Notes under the pieces: generated by a model
What the model was told of the DNA's origin: nothing
What the model saw: the letters and a program-made list of their open reading frames with translations, nothing else
The model's database searches: none
Part shown: one piece after another, positions 23,381 through 35,590 of the stretch
Position numbering within the stretch: the stretch's first letter is position 1
How the letters are laid out: each line of letters begins with the position of its first letter
DNA from: Notospermus geniculatus
Lineage: Eukaryota > Nemertea > Pilidiophora > Heteronemertea > Lineidae
NCBI GenBank assembly: GCA_002633025.1
Contig: NMRB01001665.1
Span: 77,535-141,534, forward strand
DNA: 64,000 bases
Direction of reading: 5' to 3'
Translations under genes and position numbers: made by a program

Positions 23381-25312
23381 ACCAAATAAGCATGTTTTTT
23401 ATTGGTTCACTAGAGTGACCATTATTATCATCCTTGATTTTCTTTCACGGTTTATGTTCGCGGATTTTCTCAGCCATGGTACAACCTTTCGAGCTGAAAT
23501 TTGGAGGGGATGATTTTTGTATTATAAACCCCTGTCTGCGTGGTATTTGGCAAATATTGTGTCCTATTTTTTTAGATATTAGAAATGTGAGAGCTTGCAA
23601 AAGGCTATTTTTGGCATTTTCCACTCTTAACTTGTGAAGGAGAAATTTTATTCCCTTGATACGTAAATATAACAATATACAATTAATAACAAAGGTTCTT
23701 TTCGTTGATCACGCCGAAATGACAAGTATTTGTCGTCATTTGGGAGAAAAAGTTTGGATAGCTACGAGGCTACGGCAGCTGGTGTGGCAGAGGTATTACG
23801 ATATACCGGTATGGTCTAACCTCTCACCATGCTCACGCTCCAAAATACATGTGCAGCTAGGAGGAGATTATCTAGATACCGGTAATCTCCTCCTGCTGCA
23901 GCTTATTTTTAGCAACAGTTCATAACAGGTAACTCAGTTGATTTTAACCTTAGTAAATATTGTTTTACTGTTTTAAATCTATTGTGGTATTTCCGTGTTT
24001 CTATGACAATGGAGAAGGAGTGCAAAGTGGGTGTATATTTGTGCTGAGGTTTATAAGGTCTATCGCGGTAATGAGGCTGTTGTTGACGATACTGCCGACA
24101 ATGGCCGATGCAGGGCTATCATATCGAGGCAAGAAAGTACTTTTTCGCTCTCTTATTATGATATGACAGTCACATATGGTTGGATGTGAAGATGACGGTG
24201 GATTTTTACTAAGGATTCGGTATTCTGTATTGCCTTATTTCATCCAGCATCTATTGGTACAGGGTGAGGAGAACGATGTTTTACGCCCACCAAGCCATGT
24301 GGTGGTGGGCAGCTAGACCGACACTAGCCTGTACCAGGCAGGTAGTGATCATTGCCTGTCCAGCTGACCTGGAATGGAATGCGCAGCATGTAAACAAACA
24401 ATGCTGGTTGCTGAGGATGTATAGACTGTAGAAAATGGACATCCATTTATGAAAACTGTGACTGATATAATGGAAGCCATCATGCGATGAAGATCAAATA
24501 CAACTATTGTTGTAATCCGTCTCTTGTCCCTTTCTTCTTTGTGAAATGACAGCACATACCCAATAGTAATTACTGTAACGGCTGACGGTTTCACCGCTTC
24601 ATGAAAAAAATTCCCCTGGCCGTCACAACCTCTAGTGAGCCATGTCGCCGAAAGGCTTGTTTGTAGTTTTTAACCAGTTACGTAATTGGAAATGGCGTTT
24701 TTATGGATTTGACCAATTTTGTGTTATTTACATAAAACAAGTAGTTTCTTATTACGTAACTACTGAAAACAATTAACCCTAACCTTAACCCTCTGCCAGT
24801 TGGCACCTCATTTATAAACCAGTGTTGCTTCATTTCTGCGTAATCGTGGAAAAAACGATTTGTGACCCACTGTGCCCCGTCTCCCCCTACTGTAGTCTCC
24901 ATTTGTGTAGTGGTTTGAATCCTATTTAGCAATGGGGAACCCGCACACTAACGTCACAACGTGGCGCTGCGAGCGATGTGACCGAAATCTCTTTTTTCTA
25001 ACGTTATTTCCATTTATTTCTGGCGTGAAAATAAACCATTTGTGTTGGTCGCATGGCAGTAAAACTTACATCATCGTGTCGCAGATGAAATTTTCTTTAA
25101 CTCATTCCTTTTTTTCTTAAAAATAAGACATCCGATAGCGATTAAGGACAGCGTCATTTGTGTCATTCTTCCTGTAGAAAAATGTACAGGAGATTTTTTC
25201 ATGACGCAACGTCAACACCTAAAACAACGTCAATGACGTCGTTTCGGTACAATCGCTCGCAGCGCCGACCTGTCGGGATAAACCGCAGGGCGGGTTCCTC
25301 ATTGTCACCGTC

Positions 25313-25444
25313 AGAGGCGGATCTAGGATTTGGGGAAAGAGAGGGCATTGAAATTTGCGCCAGATTCCAGAATTTCACGGTCGATTTTACAGGTTTGTTG
25401 GCCAAAAGGAGGGGACGTGCGCCCGCCCCTTGGATCCGCGCCTG
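25313..25444. mobile_element. MITE with AGGCGGATCTAGG / TTGGATCCGCGCCT ends
   Basis: TCAGAGGCGGATCTAGGATT at the left and CCTTGGATCCGCGCCTGA at the right are imperfect inverted repeats around a 90-bp centre. This terminus is recognisable from widespread invertebrate short elements. Confidence 0.7.
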
Positions 25445-25585
25445 ATTGCCAATTTAATAACACTCTCTCGCATCCCCCCACGTGTTTCAAAAACATAATC
25501 TGGGAAAATCCCTATAGCAGTTCATTCACTGTGTCACCTGCAAACTTCAGACCAGTTGAGATGAAAATGGCGACTGGGCACTTAC

Positions 25586-25636
25586 TTGCTACACATGTTT
25601 TAGTGTTAGCATCCCATTTTTGGTCTTCTTTACACG
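25586..25636 (-). CDS. 51-bp microexon, C-x5-WD-x5-C motif
   Basis: Minus-strand acceptor CGTCCGTTTCCAG and donor GTAAGTG bound exactly 51 bp, phase 1-1. The 16 complete codons read CKEDQKWDANTKTCVA. The paired cysteines with a central Trp-Asp recall the middle of chitin-binding type 2 or small EGF-like modules, but 17 residues are too few to assign a domain. It is clearly paralogous to the 27462-27512 exon (CKENQKWDGKTKGCVR). Confidence 0.6.
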
Positions 25637-25788
25637 CTGGAAACGGACGAACGTTAAAATTTAATACCGATGTATTTTCGTTGGTAAACTTCATGTACAT
25701 GTAATACGAATTTATCATTGTGACGATTTTATCAATGATGTGACTACATTTTCTCTGGTAAAACAGGGAACCTTAGTTTCTAACTTAC

Positions 25789-25839
25789 TGTTCTTGCACT
25801 TGTTCTCCTCGACGTCCCAGACGAACGGCAGCACACATC
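25789..25839 (-). CDS. 51-bp microexon, C-x5-WD-x5-C motif
   Basis: Acceptor TTGTCTTTCAG and donor GTAAGTT bound 51 bp, phase 1-1. It reads CVLPFVWDVEENKCKN. Cys1, Trp7, Asp8 and Cys14 fall in the same register as in the two sister microexons, although the other residues differ. Confidence 0.55.
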
Positions 25840-26159
25840 CTGAAAGACAATCACTTTCGAATGTTGATGAGGTGGGGGTTGTTTTACTGTACTTCTACAC
25901 CCATCCAGTATATCAAGCAACCTCTGGATGGTGGAGCTACTATTTCTCCATTTCACATCATCATAGATCAGTTTAGGTGAGACGCTCCAAGATGTTTCCC
26001 TCACAACACTAACAGTTTCCTCGGCGAGGGTGTCAAATTAGCTGAACAAGCCCTCTGAGATTTTGATCCAGAAATGCCAAGACCCGTAACACCAGGTGTC
26101 CAGACACCAGAGCTGTATTTTTAGCCATACCTGGCTGTTCTGTTTATTGCCCTCCCACC

Positions 26160-27065
26160 ATCTGTTGAATATGAAATAGAAATCGGGTTTCTAAGGTGAA
26201 AGACATTGCTTCCTACCAGAATCGAACCCACGGACCCTCGCATAAGGCATCAATCGCCAGCACTAAGGGGCAGCACGTCTTAAACCACTAGGCCAAATCC
26301 CCATCTTCAAAAAAGATGGTTCAATGGCCCGTGTTTAAACGAGGCGTCCATCAGTACCCTGCGAGTAGTCCAAACAATCTCCGAACCCAAACAGTTTTTN
26401 CGTAATTATGTTCATTGCATTAGGTAATAGGCCCCCAGGAATAGGCCTAATCATATTGCAACACACCATTGGGGCCAATGTCATATTGTTAGGAGATCTG
26501 GCTCTTACCAAGAGTGAGAGCACCCAACTTTAGTAGTCCAGTCTAATTGTCAAGTAATTATCTCATTTTTCGTGAATGTGGTGGGCATTATTCTTGATAG
26601 AATAGGCCTAATCAGTTACCATTGATCTAGGCCTACTGTTATGACCATTTTTAGGAGTTTCAACAGTATACAATAGGATTTATTGTCAAGTATCAAACTG
26701 CATTGTCTTAGCCACTGTTACATAATATTACTACTTCTCTTCATGGTGATTGTTAATCTTTTAGATTCAAGTATCACCACTGCGAATTTTATTTAAATCA
26801 GACCCATACTTTCTGAGATATGCACACTTTGGACATGGGAGCGTTCTTCCTCCAGCCCCTTTAAGTTATACAAAAACTGTTTGGGTTCGGAGATTGTTTG
26901 GACTACTCGCAGGGTACTGATGGACGCCTCGTTTAAACACAGGCCATTGAACCATCTTTTTTGAAGATGGGGATTTGGCCTAGTGGTTTAAGGCGTGCTG
27001 CCCCTTAGTGCTGGCGATTGATGCCACATGCGAGGGTCTGTGGGTTCCCACCATCTGTTGGATGG
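26160..27065. repeat. Large inverted repeat carrying a tRNA-like SINE in each arm
   Basis: The arms at about 26160-26396 and 26877-27065 are inverted copies. Each holds GATTTGGCCTAGTGGTTTAA (A box), a region through CTGGCGATTGATGCC, and a B-box region (GGTTCGATTC in the left arm; damaged to GGTTCCCACC in the right). Both continue into ACCATCTTTTTTGAAGATGG and TTTGGGTTCGGAGATTGTTT. The 480-bp spacer is AT-rich with no gene. Confidence 0.75.
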
Positions 27066-27461
27066 TGATATGGGAAACAAAGTACTATAAATAGGTTATC
27101 AGCAGCGGGGGTGAACAGGTAATTGGAAAAGCCCACTAGTGTATCTCACCCTCAAGCCCATGAGAAAAATGGCTCATAAAATCATTATTTTCTGCTCGAT
27201 TTGAAAAATTCGAACACATATTTGATATAGCATCAAATTTAACACCCGCTGGTAACACTCACAAACACTGCACACATCTTTGTGTTGGATTTTCTTACTT
27301 TAGTCAGAGGCATCAATCTGCCTGGATTATGTAACTTCCTCCTTACCGGTACCCCGATAGAATGCAAAATATCGGGGTATATTAGGTCTGCTGCTCAAAG
27401 GGATGTAAAAGTCAGATGCTGGTGATGGGACGGTGTTTTCCCTTATAGAATTATAACTTAC

Positions 27462-27512
27462 TTCTTACACATCCTTTAGTCTTTCCGTCCCATTTTTGAT
27501 TTTCTTTACATT
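27462..27512 (-). CDS. 51-bp microexon, C-x5-WD-x5-C motif
   Basis: Acceptor CATTTTCAG and donor GTAAGTT bound 51 bp, phase 1-1. It reads CKENQKWDGKTKGCVR. It is the closest relative of the 25586-25636 exon and most likely arose by exon duplication. It would lie between the PAN exon (30416-30634) and the other microexons in the same transcript. Confidence 0.6.
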
Positions 27513-28296
27513 CTGAAAATGGAATGACGCTGTACAATATCCAATTCATCCATAGATTAGCCGCTAAAGGCAGATTGTGGATAAATCGCAGTTATTTACA
27601 GAATTGATGATTATAGGCCTTTTTTACATGGTGTGGTTCGAGGAAACCTACATCCACCCTCCTCGGGCGGCTTCGATTCAGGATGGATTGATCACTTTTA
27701 CAAGGTGCGGGATCGGTAACCCGCCCCGATCTAGTTCGAGGTCGGTTCGTTCAAATGCGTGCCACTAAATGGCGTGTATCGTGTATCAACATTTACAGTC
27801 ATCGTAAGTAAAAAATATCCCGGCAATAATCACTAAAAATCGATAAACTATGCTTCTAACAGCATGAGCAGTGCTTGAGAAATCTCGCGCGTGATTTCTT
27901 CACAGGTAACTTTAACAGCAAGTACGCGAGTGATGTCACTCAGATAGCGTGCTCAATCCCGCACGAGGCCGGAAGAGATCGGTTCGCTTTTACACGAGCG
28001 AATAACCGACCTGCACCTATACTTGCACCTTCCCGAGACTCACGCGGCGAACTTAACTGGCCCCAGGAAGGTGGAGACCAGTTCTTCCACTTTTACACGG
28101 GTAGATTGGTACCCGATTCTCCGCTAGGGTTCTGGGCTGGCTGTCGCGAAGAATCGGCCCTGGCCAATGAGGACGGCAGCAATTTTGGTGATTCACGTCA
28201 ATGAAAAAACCATCAAAAACAGGAGTATTTGAAATATTCAAAGTATCAGGTGGAGATAAACTTATGCCAATGGCTGTACGTTCCATTGTAATGCAT

Positions 28297-29597
28297 TCTT
28301 AAAGGGACTCTAGAGGGAACCGGCTATTAGGCTACTATGAGTACCATTTACCTTCAACAAGCCGTCGCCACTGGTCAAGAGGTCCATGTCAGAATCGCAG
28401 GAAATTCTATAAATAGCTCTGGGCAACCCATGATGATGTCACGTCAGCCATGGAATTCCGAGCGTTAAAAATAGATACACCTCATGGAAAAGCTCCACAG
28501 TCTGGCGGAACAAACTACCATTATGCAATTAGATTTAGAATAATTATCCTATTACAGGTACCTCAGAATACTCAGACGTTTATTGTACGCAGTGGTTTGC
28601 ACAGTTGGGGTGGGACTTAGCCAAAGGAAAGCTGAAGTTGACTTTTCTCAGTGCTTCGAGCATAGGGAAAGTCCAACGAATATGAAATTCTGAGTGGGTC
28701 AACGAGGGATAGTAGCCCACTACAGGCCAATTTAGTTGTCAACTAGGCTTAGAAGCGTTTTATGAATATGGCCCCTGAGTGCCAAATACAGGAATGTAGT
28801 CAGGGGTTTGAGGAGAAATGGACTAATTGGAAATATAAAAAGCTCGGTCAGATTTGTGCATTTGAAGATGTGTAGCGCCCATCGAATCAGAAAGCACTGC
28901 ACTGTACACTTCATTAACCGAGTTCTCGGGGAAAACTTGACGATAAAGCTTTGTTTTTTCATGGAATTTTTTTTTCTTGAAGGGCTGAATTTGGGACATC
29001 GGTTTCGGAGGGGTGTTCATTGGCGGGAATTTGAGCAACACCACAGAACGGCATCGTTTCCACCGAACCATGCCCAGTCCATACCGAACACCGCGCAAAT
29101 TTCGTGGCGTAAAGGGGATTCAACATCACACAATGCTCAGTATACATGGTAGACATGAATACCCTCCGTTCAGTCACACATAAAAACACCACAACGGTCG
29201 AATTACATCAACCTTGCCATTCAACCATGCAATGACAAGGTTTAATTCCTTATTATAAACATCGCTAAATCGCCAGCACCACACTTCCCAATAAATTGAT
29301 ATTATGTAATGTTAAGAGATTCTCTAGGATTGACCTTTTCTGAGCCCCTCATTCATTAACTTGTGTCTATTTTTAACGCTCGGAATTCCATGTCTGACGT
29401 GATCATGTGTTCCCCAGAGCTATTTATAGAATTTCCCACGATTCTGCCTTGTACCTGCGCATGCGTACTTATACTTTCATACTCGCGCCATCTATCGACA
29501 AATTGATAAACTATTATTGCGACCTGCCACCTATGATTGAGATATTGAATTGACAAATATCCGTGGTATCCGTGAGTTCCCTCTAGAGTCCCTTTAA
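28297..29597. mobile_element. 1.3-kb element with AAAGGGACTCTAGAGGGAAC ends
   Basis: The left TAAAGGGACTCTAGAGGGAA and the right TTCCCTCTAGAGTCCCTTTA are inverted. A second inverted pair lies inside (GAATCGCAGGAAATTCTATA through GAATTCCGAGCGTTAAAAAT at 28393-28475, reversed at 29365-29450). The middle, about 28500-29340, looks like a later insertion and contains a Harbinger-like end (TTTATGAATATGGCCCCTGAG). Confidence 0.7.
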
Positions 29598-30415
29598 TCT
29601 CTTCACATTATCATTATCAGCAATCACCGTTTCCCTATTAAGTCAACGCAGCAGATTCGATCATCCTGATATCGTCAGTATGATTACTCAAAGCTTCCTC
29701 AAGCTTATTGACGGAAAACTAACTCAAGATGGCCGTCACAGCCGCCATCTTTAGTCGTCCGCGGTTTGGTGGTCGTCGTTTGAAAGAACCTTCCGTCATA
29801 GAGAACAATCCTCACAAAAAAGATGAAGATGTTCGCTTCACGTTTTCTCACCATAACAGGAGCTGCAGTCAGTCAGTTGGCCAATAGGTGTCACTACGGT
29901 CCAATCCAATGCCGAGCGGACCCATCCATGCTTGATTGAACACCAATCAGGGGAATTCTGTATTGTATCAGTCCGCTAGAACTTTACTGCCATCTTTTGG
30001 CGATAAGCGCGGCTGACTGCATGATATAAACCAAATATTAACTGATACCGGCACGGACTACACGGTCGTAGGAGACATCCCCCAACCTTTGGAGCCCGGG
30101 GACATAAAAAATGCCATATAAGCTTACCTAGGCAATGTTCTGAAAATGCAAATTATGAAAATGTTTGTACTCATCGCATGACACGACATGACATGTGAAA
30201 CAAAGCACAGTAGACACCATTCAGGAAACTCGTTTTTATCAACAGTTTCTGGGCCTGTTCTCACTAAAACGTCACCCAAGTTTTAAGAACTCTACTGACT
30301 ATCTCAGTGTTCAGAAGCATCTTACATACTGGTCAGTTGTCTTTGAAAATTAAGAATAAAACATACCGGTACATAATTTGGTTTTGTTACAGAGGTCAAA
30401 TCATTGAGAACTTAC

Positions 30416-30634
30416 TTGTATACAGATGAAATCTCCGGTTTCCCACGCCAAACAGACTACTCTGTGAACATACGGCATTCTTCAGGACACACAAGGTTGG
30501 TAACTGTACATATTCGAATGACTTGCAGTCACGACGGTTTTGGCATAGCCTATGGCACCTTCTTACAGACATTTTCGTTTCAAACAACATATCATGTTCC
30601 ATGCATCTAGCGAACTGATGGGTGTATTTGCACA
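30416..30634 (-). CDS. PAN/apple-like domain exon
   Basis: A 219-bp minus-strand exon: acceptor AATGTTTCAG and donor GTAAGTTC, phase 1-1, no stops. The order is CKYTHQFARCMEHDMLFET, then SVRRCHRLCQNRRDCKSFEY, then CVLKNAVC. C-x3-C-x5-CKSFEY followed by a C-V-L-K-N strand is the signature of PAN/apple modules, which mediate protein or glycan contacts outside the cell. With the FN2 and microexons downstream it suggests a mosaic secreted or membrane protein. A signal-peptide exon was not found. Confidence 0.7.
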
Positions 30635-31544
30635 CTGAAACATTAACAGGTGGATATTCTTTTCATTTTCTGCGTCTGTGGCCTTTCCACCGTTTCAGAC
30701 GACGCATCTTTGGGATACAATTTCCTCTGCGATGTGGTTGCGATCTTCGCCCAATTCTAGCGAAATCTATAGGCCTATACTCCACGCGGTGGAGATAATT
30801 ATCTCCGCGGTGGTAATAATTCACTCCGCGCGGTGGAAATTCAAAAACGCAAACTACAACAGAAAAATTGCTGCTTCGGAAAGAAAAAGTTAATTGTAAA
30901 ATAAAAATGATGATACTTTCCACCGTATGAAAGCCTCATGACAATTCTTCCCACTGTGCCGGTGTAACATCTGCCAGTGAGCTACACCGGTAAGTGTTCC
31001 CCTGCTACTGTCTGACGGAATAAGCGGCGACTTGACAATGTGGGACACACAGAGAATCATTTCGATCCATCTGCCAGCTCTCCGAAAACAACAAGGGGGA
31101 CACACTCACCCACAGAAACACTGACAGATATAACACCTGCCTACATGCATCCGGTCTGGCATGCTAATCAAAAACTTTATTTGGCCTAATCATGTCTTTA
31201 ACATTGAGCTTCACGATCATTTCAACAAAATCCTTCCAGTCGACAAAAGCCGTACTTAGTGTGCGCTGGATTGTTACCGGTAGGCTTCCTTTACATAAGT
31301 TGCGATTCCACTACAACTTTTAAACCCGCTCTTAATAGTACACCGGTGTCGATCCGCATCTAAATAAGACCGGATATTTCACGGCTTGCGCTTCCACTAC
31401 TGGATTTGAGGTTAGTAAGTTCGGCTACAGATGGCGATACGTGGAGTGAACCGCCTATTGTTCTGGTACTTTTGAGCATGCACAATGTCGCAAGCGATCT
31501 TAAGCCACGCCGAACATAATACTACAAATAGACCAGGTGTGAAA

Positions 31545-31712
31545 GGAAAGAATGTCCTAGGAAAAACTCTCCTGGGAACAAATGATCCTATTGTTACAAT
31601 CTAATCTCTGGCGATTGGTTTCTATACCCATGTACCTTAGTCCGTTATTCAACAATAGAAGTGGACACATTTTACTGGGGGACACTTTTTACTGCTACAC
31701 CGGTCTTATTGC
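31545..31712 (+). mobile_element. 170-bp GGTGTAA-ended MITE (copy 2, diverged)
   Basis: Same layout as 23209-23380 (AGGTGTGAAAGGAAAGAATG ... CTGCTACACCGG) with several substitutions, so it is an older insertion. Confidence 0.75.
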
Positions 31713-32236
31713 CGTTCCACTTAGGGAAAACACCGTTGATGATCCGCATCTAATTTAGATTCGGAGAATACTCGGCTATGCTATCCGAGCTTAACAGATC
31801 CGCACTTAATAGAACTGGACTTATTAAACTCGGACATCTTGTAATGGAAGCAGAATAAGACCGGAAAAATACCGGCTTTTTTCTGTAATGAAAGCGCAGC
31901 TATAGAGGTTCTTCACCAACGTCACAACTCAATGCTAATGAGCTCATTAATACATAATTAGCCAAGTGCTTGACCGTCAGTAATACACTACAACTCTATG
32001 TAATTCAGCACTTATTGTCTGTTTTCACAACAAACAGGTACCATTCAATCATCAAACTGCTGTAGAACATGTGATTTTATTTGACAAAACCTGAAACTGA
32101 AATGATAAGAAAGGTAGTTTGGAAAATATTCCAGTTAAAATCTGATTTGTTTCAGTAAACCCCATTGACACGGGCGGCCGATATGGCCGCACCAGTTCCT
32201 CTGAATTCAATGCTAATTAGGGTGTGACGTCACGTG

Positions 32237-32364
32237 AAGAACCTCATAGAAGTATACAGTATACGAAAACTCCGGTTAACAATAGCTTCACGGTCGTGAA
32301 TCCATTTAAACCTTTGTCAACCGGGGTTTTCGTATACCGTATACTTCTATGTAAAGGAAGCCTT
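32237..32364. mobile_element. Hairpin MITE, relative of 22006-22136
   Basis: TAGAAGTATACAGTATACG faces CGTATACCGTATACTTCTA; the inner arms CCGGTTAAC/TCAACCGG also pair. The left terminus has decayed. Confidence 0.7.
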
Positions 32365-33654
32365 ATGGATCCACGCCTCCTGATCGTAACAGCCTATCAA
32401 ACATCGCGCCGGGAGTGAACAAGTGGTGAACTCGATTACGAAAACATGTTCATATGAATACCTAAGAAAGCTGCGTCAGGAGAGCAGTGCTTCTCTGAAA
32501 AAAAAACTTACTCTCTTTCTGGAACTTTAAGACCAGAGTGCCAGTCAATTCATGTTCATCAACAATTCACTTCAGCGCCGTCGAGTAGAGCTTGGGGTCG
32601 ATTGACCAAATTGTACAATAGGCATTTTACTAGGGTGAATGGCACTTGCGCGGGCCTAGAAGTTCCTCATTGTCTGGTCTTAAAGTTCCGGATAGAGAGT
32701 ATATCCGCGTCAGCGAGCACTCGCGGTATACAGGTGTAATGTATGAGAATTCCCCCCGTATGACAATGCCCGCTTTATTGTTCGGCGGGCACTCAAATAC
32801 AGAAAGACATGTTGATCAGTGCCTCCCCCATTGTCACGTCGCGGCTTTATTCCGTCAATCTTTTGTTTGGGGGCATTGGCAAACGGGGAGCAGTGAAAAA
32901 ATATTACACCGGCACGTTGTGTCGGCGGAACATTTTCCAGAGTTCAACTGTGTTGAAATTTTGCGATACGCTCTTTTATACGCCGGCAATTTAGCCAAAC
33001 ACAAGCCACCACATCATTCAACAACACAAACAGGGAGTGCAGAGGTCGGCACATGCGAACGTGTGCGTGCGTGTGTTTACACTAATAGGACATAACGCTA
33101 ACGCCAGGGCAGGTCTGCCGGCACTCGCCAGCTCACACCGAAATCCGACCTAGCGTATTTTGGCGTCAGAAGTATAAATCCGCCTGTTTGTGCCAAGAAC
33201 ATGCGGCTAGATTGTCAGTAGTTGGGGGGGGGGGGTAAATTTCTATGGGCGGTAGTTCCAAAGTAGACGTTGCAAAACACGAAGCATAAAAAGCGAGGAT
33301 GCTTGTAACGTACAATGTGCGCTTAATGGATGATTGTGTGTGAAAAACGGCAGTTGTAAAACAGGAAGCTCAGTCTCACAAAGGAAAACTTGTCGGTGAC
33401 CATTTAATGACGAATTCCAAGCAAACTTATGGAAGGCGCAAGGCGTCTAGTTCTCAGATGAATGTAGTAAAGTTTCACCATTGCCCGAACCAATATTTAA
33501 TAATGATGGTAAAGCCGCACTTTATTCTAATCAGAAAGTGCTTAGGTTCTCCGACGTTAGTGTAGTGAAAAATGGACTATGCTCTATCTGAATACATTAG
33601 AGCTCTGCCTGCCTGCAGTTTTTACCCCTCGGCCCGCGGGCGGCCCGAGGGGTA

Positions 33655-33735
33655 TTGTCGTCCCCTGCGGTGTCCGTCCGTCTGTCCGTCTAGCCGTCTG
33701 TCTGTCCGTCTGTCTGTCCGTCTGTCCATTCAGAC
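33655..33735. repeat. TCTGTCCG microsatellite
   Basis: Repeated TCTGTCCGTC units, preceded at 33618-33652 by the GC palindrome CCCCTCGGCCCGCGGGC / GGCCCGAGGGG. Confidence 0.85.
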
Positions 33736-34320
33736 GACGTTACCGCTCTAGCACGTTCAAATTAAGTCGGATTTTCCTGATTTTTGGTTTAAAGGTATAT
33801 GAATGGGTCCTCCACGAACCTATTGAATTTCGGCCGAATCTGACTTTCCATTTGGCCACCAGGGGGCGCTTTCTGAAAACGACGTTACCGCTCTAGCACG
33901 TTCAAATTTAATCGGATTTTCCTGATTTTTGGTTTAAAGGTATATGTATGGGTCCTCCACGAACCTATTGATTTTCGGCCGAATCGGACTTTCCATTTGG
34001 CCACCAGGGGGCGCTTTGCGAAAACGACGTTACCGCTCTAGCACGTTCAAATTAAATCGGATTTTCCTGATTTTTGGTTTAAAGGTATATGTATGGGTCC
34101 TCCACGAACCTATTGATTTTCGGCCGAATCGGACTTTCCATTTGGCCACCAGGGGGCGCTTTCCCAAAACGATGTTACCGCTCTAGCACGTTCAAATTTA
34201 ATCGGATTTTCCTGATTTTGGGTTTAAAGGTACATATTTTCGGCCGAATCGGACTTTCCATTCGGCCACCAGGGGGCACTTTGCGCAAACGACGTTACCG
34301 CTCTAGCACGTTCAGTTAAA
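33736..34320. repeat. 145-bp tandem array with CTCF-like motifs
   Basis: Units start GACGTTACCGCTCTAGCACG at 33736, 33881, 34026, 34171 and 34291: three 145-bp periods, then a 120-bp deleted unit. Each complete unit ends with TTGGCCACCAGGGGGCGCTT (motifs at 33853, 33998 and 34143; a GGGGGCAC variant at 34263). Open frames here are by-products of the repeat. Confidence 0.9.
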
Positions 34321-34879
34321 TTAAAGCGTCACACATGCAACGTTCAATGAACACATAATTCAATTTGCACCCACAGCCGAGGGGTCTTAAGTGCGAATAG
34401 CACGGTATTTTTATCTCAGCTGACCAAACGTTAGCGGAGCTATCCATACATGTATGTATGCTGAGTGGCGTCCATCTGTGTGTGTGTCTGTGTATAGTCC
34501 GTTAAGGCTAGCATTTTTCATTCCTTGTTTCGCGAGCTTTTTTCCAGCACGTCCATCAGGGGATTGAGGAAAAAATAAAATTAAAATAAAATTAATATTT
34601 TATTTTTTGATTCCTCGAAAGTTATCCAAGACGTCTGAATAGTGGAGAAAAATGAAATGGCCAGGGCCATTGTGCTCACCTCTGTGACAAGTCTCCGTGG
34701 TTATGTGTGAAACTGTGACTCTCATGGTGAATGTTGAAGGACCAGTACAGATAAGATAAAGCTGAACACACCAAGAAGTATGATGATCAGTATTATCAGT
34801 CAGTGACATAAACTTAGGTGATGGCAGCCAGAATGAGTACAATTTCTGAATACAATGAAGACAAGTGGTATTTGTGAAC

Positions 34880-35590
34880 AAACTTCTTTCCTGTCTAGGT
34901 CACAGATGTCAAAAATTCTGTTTTTCAAGATGGCCACCTGGTGGCCACACGTGACGTTCGTTGGGACTGAAATTTCAGCCGGAAGTTACAGGATACTTGC
35001 ATAGATATTTAGACAACATTGAAACATCGTAACATTTACTACCGATGAGATATGGCCAAAGTCAATTTTTCAAGACGGCCGCCTGGCAGCCATGTTGAAG
35101 TCCAATCGAACCGAAATTTGGCATATAAGTAGACGGTACCAAGGCACATATTTAGGCACAGTTAAAGCATCCTAGCTACCACTATAGGCCCATATGAGGT
35201 GTGGGTCGAAGTCCATTTTTCAAGATGGCTCCCTGGCGGCCATATTTGACGTCGAATCTGACTGAAATTTACTGAAATTGACTGAAATTTGTCAATAGAC
35301 ATTTGACTGAAATTTACCATATATTTATATGGTACCTAGATACATATTTTGACAACGTTATAAAATGTGGGTCAAAGTCCATTTTTCAAGATGGCTTCCT
35401 GGCGGCCATATTTAAAGTCGGATCGGGTTGAAATTTAGTGCATTTGTGCAGGGTGCCTGGATGTATCTTCACACCAAATCACAACACTCTATGTCAAATA
35501 GCCATGAAATGTGCCACCAAACAGTGAATTTTGAACTTTGACCTATGTGACCTTAAAAAGTACGTCAAATCAAAAACCTGGGATTTATTT
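34880..35590. repeat. Tandem array, about 150-bp unit, GGCCNCCTGG core
   Basis: CAAGATGGCCACCTGGTGGC (34924), CAAGACGGCCGCCTGGCAGC (35073), CAAGATGGCTCCCTGGCGGC (35222) and CAAGATGGCTTCCTGGCGGC (35387) recur about every 150-165 bp. The right part is the reverse of the 7060-7645 family. Confidence 0.8.

Noticed and set aside
32508-32700. Possible exon ending at a GTAAGT donor near 32510
   Set aside because: The sequence recurs inverted at 32668-32695, so it is an inverted repeat; no acceptor gives an open frame.
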